DNA of 12,907 nt from an uncultured Neisseria sp. (lineage in GTDB: Bacteria > Pseudomonadota > Gammaproteobacteria > Burkholderiales > Neisseriaceae): the NCBI GenBank assembly GCA_927911515.1, contig CAKMQH010000109.1, forward strand, positions 1 to 12,907, written 5' to 3'. This document shows, one piece after another, positions 1-6,285 of the stretch; within the stretch, counting starts at the first letter, position 1, and every line of letters starts with the position of its first letter. The notes beneath the pieces were generated by a model, which was not told the DNA's origin, did not search any database, and was given only the letters and a program-made list of their open reading frames with translations. A program made the position numbers and the translations under genes.

Positions 1-54
1 TGGCCAGCGCTCATAGGCGGCGCATATTTCATGATGATGATGCGCAAGCTTTAA
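1..54 (+). CDS. 3' end of a membrane protein gene (partial), possibly a FecCD-type ABC permease
   Basis: Frame 1 is open from the window edge to TAA at 52-54 and gives 17 residues, a hydrophobic stretch containing IGGAYF and four consecutive Met, closing with RKL. A hydrophobic end followed by a short basic tail fits the C-terminus of an inner-membrane protein. The pattern G-G/A-x-Y/F-F followed by a hydrophobic run and R resembles the end of FecCD/BtuC-type iron-siderophore permeases, but 17 residues cannot settle the family. An intrinsic terminator starts 16 nt downstream, so this is the last gene of its transcript. The call as the end of a real gene is fairly safe; the family is a guess. 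Confidence 0.4.
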   Translation, partial: WPALIGGAYFMMMMRKL

Positions 55-69
55 TGCGAACGGAGATAC

Positions 70-106
70 AAAAAGGTCGTCTGAAACAGTTTCAGACGAC
101 CTTTTT
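70..106 (+). terminator. Intrinsic terminator made of an inverted DUS pair
   Basis: An 18-bp perfect inverted repeat (arms 70-87 and 89-106) contains AGGTCGTCTGAA at 74-85 and its reverse complement at 91-102. It is flanked by five A's on the left and five T's on the right, so it can stop transcription from either side. In RNA the central few bases would open as the loop. It ends the transcript of the partial gene at 1-54. Inverted uptake-sequence pairs acting as terminators are well known in Neisseria. Confidence 0.9.
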
Positions 107-188
107 GTTTAACATGTTTATTCGATAATAAAAATCTAACAAAAATAAAATCTCAATTAATAATAACAATATTAAATTGAAGTCATAG

Positions 189-217
189 TTTCAATAGTCA
201 AGACCTTTCTGTATAGT
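189..217 (+). promoter_or_regulatory. Candidate promoter for the kat transcript
   Basis: TATAGT at 212-217 matches the -10 box at 5 of 6 positions. TTTCAA at 189-194 is a weak -35 at 17-bp spacing. A start near 224 would give a 5' leader of about 130 nt that includes the small ORF at 251-322. ATAG repeats at 185, 194, 213 and 225 overlap the promoter and might belong to a regulator site; OxyR is the natural candidate for a catalase gene, but the spacing does not fit its full consensus. Confidence 0.4.
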
Positions 218-250
218 TCTGTTCATAGCTTAAGAAAAAGGAAAAATAAA

Positions 251-322
251 ATGTCGATACAAGAAATTTATGAATGCCAAGAAACCGGCTACGAATATGC
301 TTTTCGGCAAATCGTTTTATAA
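251..322 (+). CDS. Small ORF (23 aa) in the kat leader
   Basis: ATG at 251 is preceded by AAGGAA (238-243) at a reasonable ribosome-binding distance, and the frame closes with TAA at 320-322. The peptide starts MSIQEIYECQ and ends FRQIVL. No family is recognised. It lies between the likely kat promoter and the kat start, 30 nt before the kat ATG, so it could be an upstream ORF affecting kat translation, a small protein, or the remnant of a decayed gene. The good Shine-Dalgarno site is the only positive evidence, and in such AT-rich DNA a 23-codon ORF can arise by chance. Confidence 0.3.
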   Translation: MSIQEIYECQETGYEYAFRQIVL

Positions 323-352
323 ACCACTGACCATTTCACAAAGGAAATCATC

Positions 353-1867
353 ATGACCGTCTCTAAATGTCCCGTAACCCACCTGACTATGAACAACGGC
401 GCCCCCGTTGCCGACAATCAAAACAGCCTGACCGCTGGTCCGCGCGGCCCGTTGCTGGCGCAGGATTTGTGGCTGAATGAAAAACTCGCCGACTTCGTGC
501 GCGAAGTCATCCCCGAACGCCGTATGCACGCCAAAGGTTCGGGTGCGTTCGGTACGTTCACCGTGACGCACGATATCACGAAATACACCCGCGCCAAAAT
601 TTTCAGCGAAGTCGGTAAGAAAACCGAGATGTTCGCCCGTTTCACCACCGTGGCAGGCGAGCGCGGCGCAGCCGATGCGGAACGCGACATCCGCGGCTTT
701 GCGTTGAAGTTCTATACCGAAGAAGGCAACTGGGACATGGTCGGTAACAATACGCCTGTGTTCTTCCTGCGCGACCCGCGCAAATTCCCCGACTTGAACA
801 AGGCGGTCAAACGCGACCCGCGCACCAATATGCGCTCCGCAAAAAACAACTGGGACTTCTGGACGCTGCTGCCCGAAGCCCTGCACCAAGTTACCATCGT
901 TATGAGCGACCGCGGCATCCCCGCCAGCTACCGCCATATGCACGGCTTTGGTTCGCATACTTACAGCTTCTGGAATGAAGCGGGCGAGCGTTTTTGGGTG
1001 AAATTCCATTTCCGCAGCCAGCAAGGCATTAAAAACCTGACCAACGAAGAAGCCGCAAAAATCATCGCCGACGACCGCGAAAGCCACCAGCGCGACCTGT
1101 ACGAAGCCATCGAACGTGGCGAGTTTCCGAAATGGACGATGTACATCCAAGTTATGCCTGAAGCCGATGCGGAAAAAGTGCCGTATCATCCTTTCGACCT
1201 GACCAAAGTTTGGCCGAAAAAAGACTATCCGCTGATTGAAGTGGGCGAATTCGAGTTGAACCGCAATCCCGAAAACTTCTTCGCCGATGTGGAACAATCC
1301 GCCTTCGCCCCGAGCAACCTCGTGCCCGGTATCGGCGCCAGCCCCGACAAAATGCTGCAAGCCCGTTTGTTCAATTACGCCGACGCGCAACGCTACCGCT
1401 TAGGCGTGAACTTCCGCCAAATCCCCGTCAACCGCCCGCGTTGCCCCGTCCACAGCAACCAGCGCGACGGACAAGGCCGCGCCGACGGCAACTACGGCAG
1501 CCTGCCGCACTACGAACCCAACAGCTTCGGTCAATGGCAGGAGCAGCCCGACTTCGCCGAGCCGCCTTTGAAAATCAACGGCGACGCGGCGCACTGGGAC
1601 TACCGTCAAGACGATGACGACTACTTCAGCCAACCGCGCGCCTTGTTTAACTTGATGAACGACGCGCAGAAACAGGCTTTGTTCGACAACACCGCCGCAG
1701 CCATGTGTGATGCCCCCGACTTCATCAAATACCGCCATATCTGCAACTGCCACCGTTGCGACCCCGCCTACGGCGAAGGTGTGGCGAAAGCCTTGGGGCT
1801 GACCGTTGAAGACGCACAAGCCGCCCGCGCGACCGACCCCGCATTGGGTCAGCCCGGTTTGCTGTAA
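353..1867 (+). CDS. kat: Monofunctional haem catalase
   Basis: Converts hydrogen peroxide to water and oxygen in the cytoplasm, protecting against oxidative stress. The protein has 504 residues, typical of small-subunit (clade 3) catalases. Visible landmarks are the catalytic His59 in MHAKGSGAFG, Asn132 in GNNTPVFFLRDP, and the haem-iron ligand Tyr342 in the motif LFNYADAQRYRLG. The start is supported by AAAGGAAA (340-346) upstream of ATG 353. It stands alone: the terminator at 1967-2000 follows and mscL faces it. The C-terminal region is unusual in having CNCHRC (residues 464-469) just before DPAYGEG, where I recall related catalases having few or no cysteines. The long opposite-strand frame over the gene is a by-product of its GC-rich codons. 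The family assignment is certain. Confidence 0.97.
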   Translation: MTVSKCPVTHLTMNNGAPVADNQNSLTAGPRGPLLAQDLWLNEKLADFVREVIPERRMHAKGSGAFGTFTVTHDITKYTRAKIFSEVGKKTEMFARFTTVAGERGAADAERDIRGFALKFYTEEGNWDMVGNNTPVFFLRDPRKFPDLNKAVKRDPRTNMRSAKNNWDFWTLLPEALHQVTIVMSDRGIPASYRHMHGFGSHTYSFWNEAGERFWVKFHFRSQQGIKNLTNEEAAKIIADDRESHQRDLYEAIERGEFPKWTMYIQVMPEADAEKVPYHPFDLTKVWPKKDYPLIEVGEFELNRNPENFFADVEQSAFAPSNLVPGIGASPDKMLQARLFNYADAQRYRLGVNFRQIPVNRPRCPVHSNQRDGQGRADGNYGSLPHYEPNSFGQWQEQPDFAEPPLKINGDAAHWDYRQDDDDYFSQPRALFNLMNDAQKQALFDNTAAAMCDAPDFIKYRHICNCHRCDPAYGEGVAKALGLTVEDAQAARATDPALGQPGLL

Positions 1868-1879
1868 ATGGGAGGAGCT

Positions 1880-1936
1880 ATGTGGATAGAGATTGAAGCG
1901 TTGTTATCCCACGCAATCCGATACCGCAAACCGTAA
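1880..1936 (+). CDS. Possible 18-aa ORF directly after kat
   Basis: ATG at 1880 sits 4 nt behind a GGAGG sequence (1871-1875), the strongest ribosome-binding match near kat, and the frame ends with TAA at 1934-1936, ahead of the terminator at 1967-2000. The peptide begins MWIEIEALLS and is rich in hydrophobic and basic residues. An in-frame ATG at 1868 touches the kat stop codon, so translation could couple to kat. No family is recognised. The spacing is shorter than ideal and the ORF is tiny, so it may be a chance match or a gene remnant. Confidence 0.2.
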   Translation: MWIEIEALLSHAIRYRKP

Positions 1937-1966
1937 ATCATTGATATCGGAGAGATACGCAAAACA

Positions 1967-2000
1967 AAAAGGTCGTCTGAAAATTTTCATACGACCTTTT
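1967..2000. terminator. Bidirectional terminator between kat and mscL, with one decayed DUS arm
   Basis: The left arm carries an exact AGGTCGTCTGAA (1970-1981). The right arm carries the reverse complement with one change, T at 1990 where G is expected (1986-1997). The stem is otherwise about 16 bp, with A's before it and TTTT after it. It lies between the convergent genes kat (+) and mscL (-) and can serve both. Confidence 0.8.
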
Positions 2001-2019
2001 ATTTCAAATCTTCAAAAGA

Positions 2020-2460
2020 TTATTTTTTGTTCAGCGAGTCGCGGATTTCGCGCAACAGCAATACTTCTTCGCTAGGCTCTGCAGGTGCTTCTTCAACAGG
2101 CGCTTCGGCTTTTTTCATGGAGTTCAATGCTTTGATAACGGCAAAAATCGCAGCAGCAATGATCAGGAAGCTGATAACGGAGTTGATGAACAGACCGAGG
2201 TTCAGGGTAACAGCACCGGCTGCTTGAGCAGCTGCCAAGTTGGCATAGCCTTCTGCGGGCGCTTGCGCACCGTTTTTCAGGGTGATGAACAGGTTGGAGA
2301 AGTCAACGCCGCCGATCAACAGACCGATAGGGGGCATGATTACGTCGTCAACCAAAGATTTAACGATGCCGCTGAATGCAGTACCGACGACCATACCGAC
2401 TGCCAAGTCGATAACGTTGCCGCGCATAATAAACTGTTTAAATTCTGAAGCAATAGACAT
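2020..2460 (-). CDS. mscL: Large-conductance mechanosensitive channel MscL
   Basis: Forms a pentameric inner-membrane pore that opens under high membrane tension and releases solutes during hypo-osmotic shock. The protein has 146 residues, slightly longer than the E. coli protein (136). The N-terminal helix and TM1 contain the family signature GNVIDLAVGMVVGTAF (residues 14-29) with DDVIMPP after it. TM2 is around residues 85-112 (FINSVISFLIIAAAIFAVIK). The C-terminal bundle ends with EVLLLREIRDSL. The start is fixed by a perfect AGGAGGA (complement of 2466-2472) 5 nt upstream. An Ala/Glu/Pro-rich linker (EAPVEEAPAEP) before the terminal helix explains the extra length. It is probably monocistronic, with a leader of roughly 115 nt. 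Confidence 0.97.
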   Translation of the reverse strand: MSIASEFKQFIMRGNVIDLAVGMVVGTAFSGIVKSLVDDVIMPPIGLLIGGVDFSNLFITLKNGAQAPAEGYANLAAAQAAGAVTLNLGLFINSVISFLIIAAAIFAVIKALNSMKKAEAPVEEAPAEPSEEVLLLREIRDSLNKK

Positions 2461-2503
2461 AAATGTCCTCCTGTATGTTTGTGGATAATAAAGTGAAATT
2501 TTT

Positions 2504-2531
2504 AAAAAAAGTGCGTCCGAAGTGACGGACG
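2504..2531 (-). terminator. Terminator-like hairpin in the mscL leader
   Basis: Read on the minus strand, CGTCCG, a 6-nt loop and CGGACG form a 6-bp GC-rich stem (2514-2531), followed after CAC by seven T's (2504-2510). It lies between the candidate mscL promoter and the mscL ribosome-binding site. It could be an attenuator, a second barrier to read-through from fabI, or simply a leader structure. The stem is short, so termination would be partial at best. Confidence 0.35.
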
Positions 2532-2583
2532 GGCTTTTCCAAACCGGCAGGCATAGTATCGTGTTATTCGTTAAACAAAATTT

Positions 2584-2612
2584 ATAAAAGTTAAAATTTG
2601 TATATATGACAA
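2584..2612 (-). promoter_or_regulatory. Candidate mscL promoter
   Basis: On the minus strand TTGTCA (complement of 2607-2612, 5 of 6 to the -35 consensus) is followed after 17 bp by TTTTAT (complement of 2584-2589, 4 of 6). The surrounding DNA is very AT-rich, so other -10 registers such as TATAAA a few bases on are possible. Confidence 0.4.
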
Positions 2613-2642
2613 ATTTCCCGAAATATGCCGCCTTTTATATGA

Positions 2643-2702
2643 AAAAGAACCGTCTGAAATCGAAGTGTAACTTTTTTACACCACTTATTCAGACGGTTTT
2701 TT
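2643..2702. terminator. Terminator after fabI, hairpin with DUS-core arms
   Basis: AACCGTCTGAA (2648-2658) and its exact reverse complement (2688-2698) form an 11-bp outer stem. Inside it AAGTG (2663-2667) can pair with CACTT (2682-2686). A-rich sequence precedes it and T6 follows on the plus strand; on the minus strand the stem is followed by TTCTTTTTC. It lies 40 nt past the fabI stop and upstream of the mscL promoter. The arms hold the CCGTCTGAA core, not the AGGTCGTCTGAA word used elsewhere in the window. Confidence 0.75.
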
Positions 2703-2741
2703 GTGTAATAAGTTGTCTTTTCTACAAAATATTACAAATCA

Positions 2742-3530
2742 TTACGCCTCTTCGTCGTTCAGGGCGTTGATGCTGTAACCGCCGTCAACGTAAGTGATTT
2801 CGCCGGTAATGCCTGAAGAGAGTTCGGAGAGCAGGAAGGCGGCGGTATTGCCCACTTCATCGATGGTTACGTTGCGGCCGAGCGGATTGTGGGAAGCGAC
2901 GTGTCCCAAGAGTTTGCTTAAATCGGCAATGCCGGAAGCAGCGAGGGTTTTAATCGGGCCGGCGGAAATGCCGTTGCAGCGGATGCCTTCCTTGCCCAAG
3001 CAGGCGGCGGTGAAGCGGATGCCTGCTTCGAGGCTGGCTTTGGCCATACCCATGACGTTGTAGTTCGGAATCGCACGAACCGCGCCCAAGTAGCTCAGGG
3101 CGACGATGGCGGAGTTTCTGCCGCGCATCATCGGACGGGCGGCTTTTGCCAATGCGGGCAGGCTGTATGCGGAAATTTCGTGTGCGGTATTAAACGCTTC
3201 GCGGCTGATGCTGTCGAGGAAGTCGCCGCTCAAGGCTTCTTTCGGGGCAAACGCGATGGCGTGCACCAAACCGTCGAGGCCGTCCCAATGTTTGCCCAAG
3301 TCAACGAAAACTTGGTTGATTTCGTCGTCGCTGGCAACGTCGCAGCGGAACACGAGTTCGGAACCCAATTCGGCGGCCATTTTGCGGACGCGCTCTTCCA
3401 GTTTGTCAACAACGTAGGTAAACGCCAAATCCGCGCCTTGTTCGCGGCAGGCTTTGGCAATGCCGTAAGCGATGGAACGCTCGGAAATCATGCCGGTGAT
3501 CAGGATTTTTTTACCTTGCAGAAAACCCAT
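2742..3530 (-). CDS. fabI: Enoyl-[acyl-carrier-protein] reductase (NADH), FabI
   Basis: Reduces trans-2-enoyl-ACP with NADH in the last step of each type II fatty-acid elongation cycle in the cytoplasm. From the start chosen here the protein is 262 residues, the same as E. coli FabI. It shows the atypical short-chain dehydrogenase fold: nucleotide-binding GMISERSIAYGIA (14-26), the catalytic pair Tyr157 and Lys164 in YNVMGMAKASLEA, and substrate-side Tyr147. The open frame extends upstream to 3644, but 3530 is preferred because AAAGGA (complement of 3537-3542) lies 6 nt upstream, the likely promoter sits inside the longer frame, and the length then matches the family. Ala93 and Leu204 occupy positions corresponding to triclosan-contact residues Gly93 and Phe203 of E. 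coli. A promoter and a terminator of its own suggest a single-gene unit. Confidence 0.97.
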   Translation of the reverse strand: MGFLQGKKILITGMISERSIAYGIAKACREQGADLAFTYVVDKLEERVRKMAAELGSELVFRCDVASDDEINQVFVDLGKHWDGLDGLVHAIAFAPKEALSGDFLDSISREAFNTAHEISAYSLPALAKAARPMMRGRNSAIVALSYLGAVRAIPNYNVMGMAKASLEAGIRFTAACLGKEGIRCNGISAGPIKTLAASGIADLSKLLGHVASHNPLGRNVTIDEVGNTAAFLLSELSSGITGEITYVDGGYSINALNDEEA

Positions 3531-3575
3531 TTTTTGTCCTTTAAAGTGTGGTATTGCGGTTTGATGAAACTGGGC

Positions 3576-3584
3576 ATTATAGCA
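3576..3584 (-). promoter_or_regulatory. fabI promoter, extended -10
   Basis: The minus strand reads TGCTATAAT, a perfect extended -10 element (TGn plus consensus TATAAT). No good -35 is seen at 16-18 bp, which is tolerated with an extended -10. Transcription would start near 3569, about 39 nt before the fabI ATG. Confidence 0.65.
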
Positions 3585-3623
3585 AACTGGGGCGGTTTCG
3601 GTATAGAAAATAAGAGATAACCT

Positions 3624-3658
3624 GTCGTCCTGACGTTTTTGCATTTTTCAGACGACCT
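3624..3658 (-). terminator. Possible terminator after the DHA2 exporter gene; one exact DUS
   Basis: TTCAGACGACCT at 3647-3658 is an exact uptake sequence on the minus strand. GTCGTCCTGA at 3624-3633 can pair with 3648-3656 if one C bulges out, giving a 9-bp stem 50 nt past the exporter stop. On the minus strand the tract following the stem is only moderately T-rich, so termination may be weak. Confidence 0.4.
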
Positions 3659-3707
3659 CTTTGCGCTGTTTGCGGCTTCTTTCAAATGCCTGTTTGGTAC
3701 CTTATGT

Positions 3708-5147
3708 TCAAACTTGTTTGTCCGGTTCGTGACGTTTCAGGCGCATGGCGAAAAACACCATCACCGCGCCCAACACCAACGCGCTACCCATCGCCAAATG
3801 GATGCCGTCGAGCATGGCTTGTTGCGGCGAGGCGGCGGAGGACAGTTTCTCGCCGATATTGGTCGCGCCGACGAAAAATGCCGCGCCGATCGCGCCGGCA
3901 ATCGGATTGATGGTGGTCAGAATCGCCGCGCCGTGGGGATTGAGTTTTTTCGGCAGCGCGTTCAAGCCGTGGGTCTCGCCCGTTACGCAGGCGGATACGG
4001 ACACCGCCATCAGCGTGAACATGGCGGTCAACATCATGACTTGCGTGTCAATCCGCAAAAACAGCCACAATACCGCCAGCGACACCGTCAGCATCACTGT
4101 GGCGGGCAACACGACAAACCGTCCACCCTTCTTGTCCAACAGTTTTCCGAACAAAGGCGCGGCAACCGCTTGGGCGATACTCGCGGGCATCAGAATCAGC
4201 CCCGTCGCCGTACCCGTCAGCATCAGCACTTGCTGCGTGTACATCGGCATCATCAGTTCCAAACCCAAAAACAAGAACACCGCGCCCGCCAGAATCACGA
4301 CGCAGTAGCGGAACTGCTTATACTCAAACGCCCGAAGGTTCAGCAGCGGCGTTGCTAAGCGGGACTGGCGGTATGCGAACCAGCCCACCAGTGCGACGGA
4401 AGCGGCAAACAGCAGGATAAATTCCGCCAGCGGCAGATAGGCGAAATTACTGCTCGCATACACCAGCCCGCCCAAGCCCGCAATCGACAGCACGGCCGAC
4501 AAAATATCAATCTTCGGACGGCTGATGGTGCTCAAATTAACCGTCAGATACTTGCCCACCAACGCCATCGCCGCCAGCATAAACGGCGCGGTAAAGCCGA
4601 ACAGCACGCGCCAATGCGTGTGGTCGATGATGATGCCCGACAGCGTCGGGCCCATTGCGGGCGCGGCGGTGAACATCATGGTGATCACGCCCATCGCCGT
4701 TCCGCGTTTGTTCGGTGGGTAAATCGACAAAATGCCGTTAAACAGGAGCGGTACGAAAAATGCGGCAGACACCGCCTGCACCATCCGCCCCGCGACCAGA
4801 ATCCCGAAAGTCGGCGCAAACGCGCAAATCAGCGAACCCGCCAGAAACGTCGCCTGCGTAAACAACACCATCTTGCGCGTTTCAAACCATTGAATCACGC
4901 CCGCCGTAATCGGTGTGAACGCGCCCATTACCAGCAAAAAGCCCGTCGTCAGCCATTGGACGGTGGTTTTGTCGACCCCAAAATCCTTCATAATCGGCGT
5001 GAGCGCGACATTTAAAAGCGTGTCGTTGAGATAGCCGAAAAACGCACCGATAAACAGCGTCGCCACAATGGTTTTAGAAGGAAAATCGGGATTGTCGGCG
5101 TGGTATTCGTGAGCCGCATCGTCTGTGTCAATATCGGAAGTATGCAT
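3708..5147 (-). CDS. MFS drug exporter, DHA2 (14-TM, EmrB/QacA/LmrB-like) family
   Basis: Probable proton-driven inner-membrane exporter of small toxic compounds; the substrate cannot be read from sequence. The 479-residue length and about 14 hydrophobic segments fit DHA2. A soluble acidic N-terminus (residues 1-24) precedes the first segment (IVATLFIGAFFGYL). Asn-Asp at NDTLLNVALTPIM, the motif-C-like GPTLSGIIIDHTHWRVLF and the loop TPLLNLRAFEYKQFR are typical of the EmrB/LmrB group. No membrane-fusion partner (EmrA or FarA type) lies beside it, so it may act alone or share one. The start at 5147 has no clear Shine-Dalgarno site, so the exact N-terminus is less certain than the family. It is divergent from tfpZ. 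Confidence 0.88.
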   Translation of the reverse strand: MHTSDIDTDDAAHEYHADNPDFPSKTIVATLFIGAFFGYLNDTLLNVALTPIMKDFGVDKTTVQWLTTGFLLVMGAFTPITAGVIQWFETRKMVLFTQATFLAGSLICAFAPTFGILVAGRMVQAVSAAFFVPLLFNGILSIYPPNKRGTAMGVITMMFTAAPAMGPTLSGIIIDHTHWRVLFGFTAPFMLAAMALVGKYLTVNLSTISRPKIDILSAVLSIAGLGGLVYASSNFAYLPLAEFILLFAASVALVGWFAYRQSRLATPLLNLRAFEYKQFRYCVVILAGAVFLFLGLELMMPMYTQQVLMLTGTATGLILMPASIAQAVAAPLFGKLLDKKGGRFVVLPATVMLTVSLAVLWLFLRIDTQVMMLTAMFTLMAVSVSACVTGETHGLNALPKKLNPHGAAILTTINPIAGAIGAAFFVGATNIGEKLSSAASPQQAMLDGIHLAMGSALVLGAVMVFFAMRLKRHEPDKQV

Positions 5148-5178
5148 AGCATCATATTGAAATATTTGAAGAATGCGG

Positions 5179-5187
5179 ATTTTAACA
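5179..5187 (-). promoter_or_regulatory. Weak candidate promoter for the DHA2 exporter
   Basis: The minus strand reads TGTTAAAAT, an extended -10-like element (TGn plus TAAAAT) 32 nt before the assumed ATG. No clear -35 was found. Confidence 0.3.
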
Positions 5188-5240
5188 TGGGGTATGTAAA
5201 AAATGTTTATTTGGTTTTCCGCAAAACTTTTATATTTCGA

Positions 5241-5246
5241 TATAAT
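5241..5246 (+). promoter_or_regulatory. -10 box of the candidate tfpZ promoter
   Basis: A perfect TATAAT lies 50 nt before the tfpZ start. It overlaps a small inverted repeat (TATAT-TTCG-ATATA region, 5231-5244). The -35 region is poor (TT-rich sequence around 5215-5222). Confidence 0.45.
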
Positions 5247-5296
5247 GACGTCTTCAAAAAATCATATTTCAAATAATTACGTTACGGACAAACATT

Positions 5297-6118
5297 ATGG
5301 AAAATACTCAACATGTTTCGCGATGGCGTTTCGCCGTGAAAAGCGCCTCACTGCATCTGCTTGTCAGTCTGGTTTTGGCGGGCTTGGCGGCGCTGCTTGT
5401 TTTTGAAGTCTGGTATCCCTTCCCCTATGCCGAACTGACCGGCGGTTTGGATTTGTATAAGTTGGTCGTATCGGTGGATATCGTGTGCGGTCCGCTGTTG
5501 ACCCTGATTCTTGCCAGTCCCAAGAAAAAAATGCGCGAGCGCGTGGTCGATTTTTCCTTAATCGGCGCGATCCAGCTTGCCGCTTTGATTTACGGGTTGT
5601 ACAGCGTATCCCTTGCCCGTCCTGTTGCCGCAGCTTTTGAGCGCGACCGTATCAATATTGTGACTGCCGCCGAAATCGATAAGGCGGATTTGGCAAAAGC
5701 CAAAGATGACTTCAAAACCCTGCCTTGGTTCGGTATAGAGCGCGTAGGCGTACGCGAGGCTGCCAATGTCGATGAAGGCAATGAAAGCCTGAGCTTGTCG
5801 CTGACGGGTATCGAACCGAGTATGCGGCCGAATTGGTGGCTGCCCGACGGCCCTGCCGAGCGCGAAAAAATCCGCCGCGTGATGAAGCCGTTGTCCGAAT
5901 TGGCTGCCGCCCGCAATATGTCTGAAGCGGATATCGTCAAATCAGCCAAAGTATCTGCATCCGGCAAACCTTTGTTCTTCCTGCCCCTGACCAGCGGGCG
6001 CACGAAAGATTGGGTAGTCATCATGGATGAAAACGCCGATTTTGTGGGTTATGCACCGATAGACGGTTTTATGACGAAAAACGCCGCTGCGGCCAAAAAC
6101 AAAGAGCAGGTTATTTAA
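5297..6118 (+). CDS. tfpZ: TfpX/TfpZ-family type IV pilin accessory protein
   Basis: Members of this family are inner-membrane proteins encoded next to certain pilin genes in Pseudomonas and Acinetobacter, where they assist pilin surface display. Here the protein is 273 residues. Three hydrophobic segments lie at about 16-38, 52-72 and 86-106. Family landmarks are WYP (39-41), the DIVCGPLLTLI stretch (61-71) followed by the basic PKKKMRER, and ARPV (107-110) before DRINIVTA. A soluble domain of about 160 residues follows. The start has a modest GGA 8 nt upstream. No pilin gene is visible on either side, which is unusual for the family and leaves the role here open. The in-frame A7 at 5525-5531 leaves the gene intact. 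The family is fairly sure; the symbol is by family only. Confidence 0.82.
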   Translation: MENTQHVSRWRFAVKSASLHLLVSLVLAGLAALLVFEVWYPFPYAELTGGLDLYKLVVSVDIVCGPLLTLILASPKKKMRERVVDFSLIGAIQLAALIYGLYSVSLARPVAAAFERDRINIVTAAEIDKADLAKAKDDFKTLPWFGIERVGVREAANVDEGNESLSLSLTGIEPSMRPNWWLPDGPAEREKIRRVMKPLSELAAARNMSEADIVKSAKVSASGKPLFFLPLTSGRTKDWVVIMDENADFVGYAPIDGFMTKNAAAAKNKEQVI

Positions 6119-6129
6119 AGCCGATTGGG

Positions 6130-6173
6130 AGGTCGTCTGAAAGCCAATTTCCTTGTTTTCAGACGACCTTTTG
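6130..6173 (+). terminator. Terminator after tfpZ, inverted DUS pair
   Basis: Exact AGGTCGTCTGAA at 6130-6141 and its reverse complement at 6158-6169 form a 13-bp stem with a 14-nt loop, followed by TTTT. It lies 11 nt past the tfpZ stop and just before the terC promoter. Confidence 0.9.
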
Positions 6174-6199
6174 CCATCCGTCTTCCAAACTGCTAAACT
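6171..6199 (+). promoter_or_regulatory. Candidate promoter of the terC leader
   Basis: TTGCCA (6171-6176, 5 of 6 to the -35 consensus) and TAAACT (6194-6199, 4 of 6) are separated by 17 bp, and a TGC just before the -10 makes it an extended element. The start would be near 6206, giving a leader of about 150 nt before terC. Confidence 0.6.
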
Positions 6200-6223
6200 A
6201 TTTACATTATTTTTACTTGAGAC

Positions 6224-6285
6224 ATACGCACACATGAAAGACCCAGAGCAGAGCAGCATGACCGCCCGCCGTTTTTCGTGCGTAT
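6224..6285 (+). promoter_or_regulatory. Long bulged stem in the terC leader
   Basis: ATACGCAC (6224-6231) is perfectly complementary to GTGCGTAT (6278-6285). After a 4-nt bulge (6232-6235) the stem continues with GAAAG (6236-6240) pairing with TTTTC (6273-6277), the last pair a wobble. It encloses most of the small ORF at 6234-6293 and sits directly before the terminator-like hairpin at 6297-6326. It may be a regulatory leader fold; no known riboswitch class is recognised. Confidence 0.4.

Noticed and set aside
317..1390. 357-codon open frame on the minus strand across kat
   Set aside because: It lies fully antisense to a complete, highly conserved catalase gene and resembles no known family; long antisense frames are common opposite GC-rich third-position codons.
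1893..2075. 60-codon plus-strand frame between kat and mscL
   Set aside because: It runs through the bidirectional terminator and into the antisense of mscL.
3639..4358. 239-codon plus-strand frame over the exporter gene
   Set aside because: Gln/His/Arg-rich shadow of the DHA2 gene with no family resemblance.
5525..5531. A7 run in tfpZ as a third frameshift
   Set aside because: The frame is intact on both sides (PKKKMRER), so seven A's are correct here.
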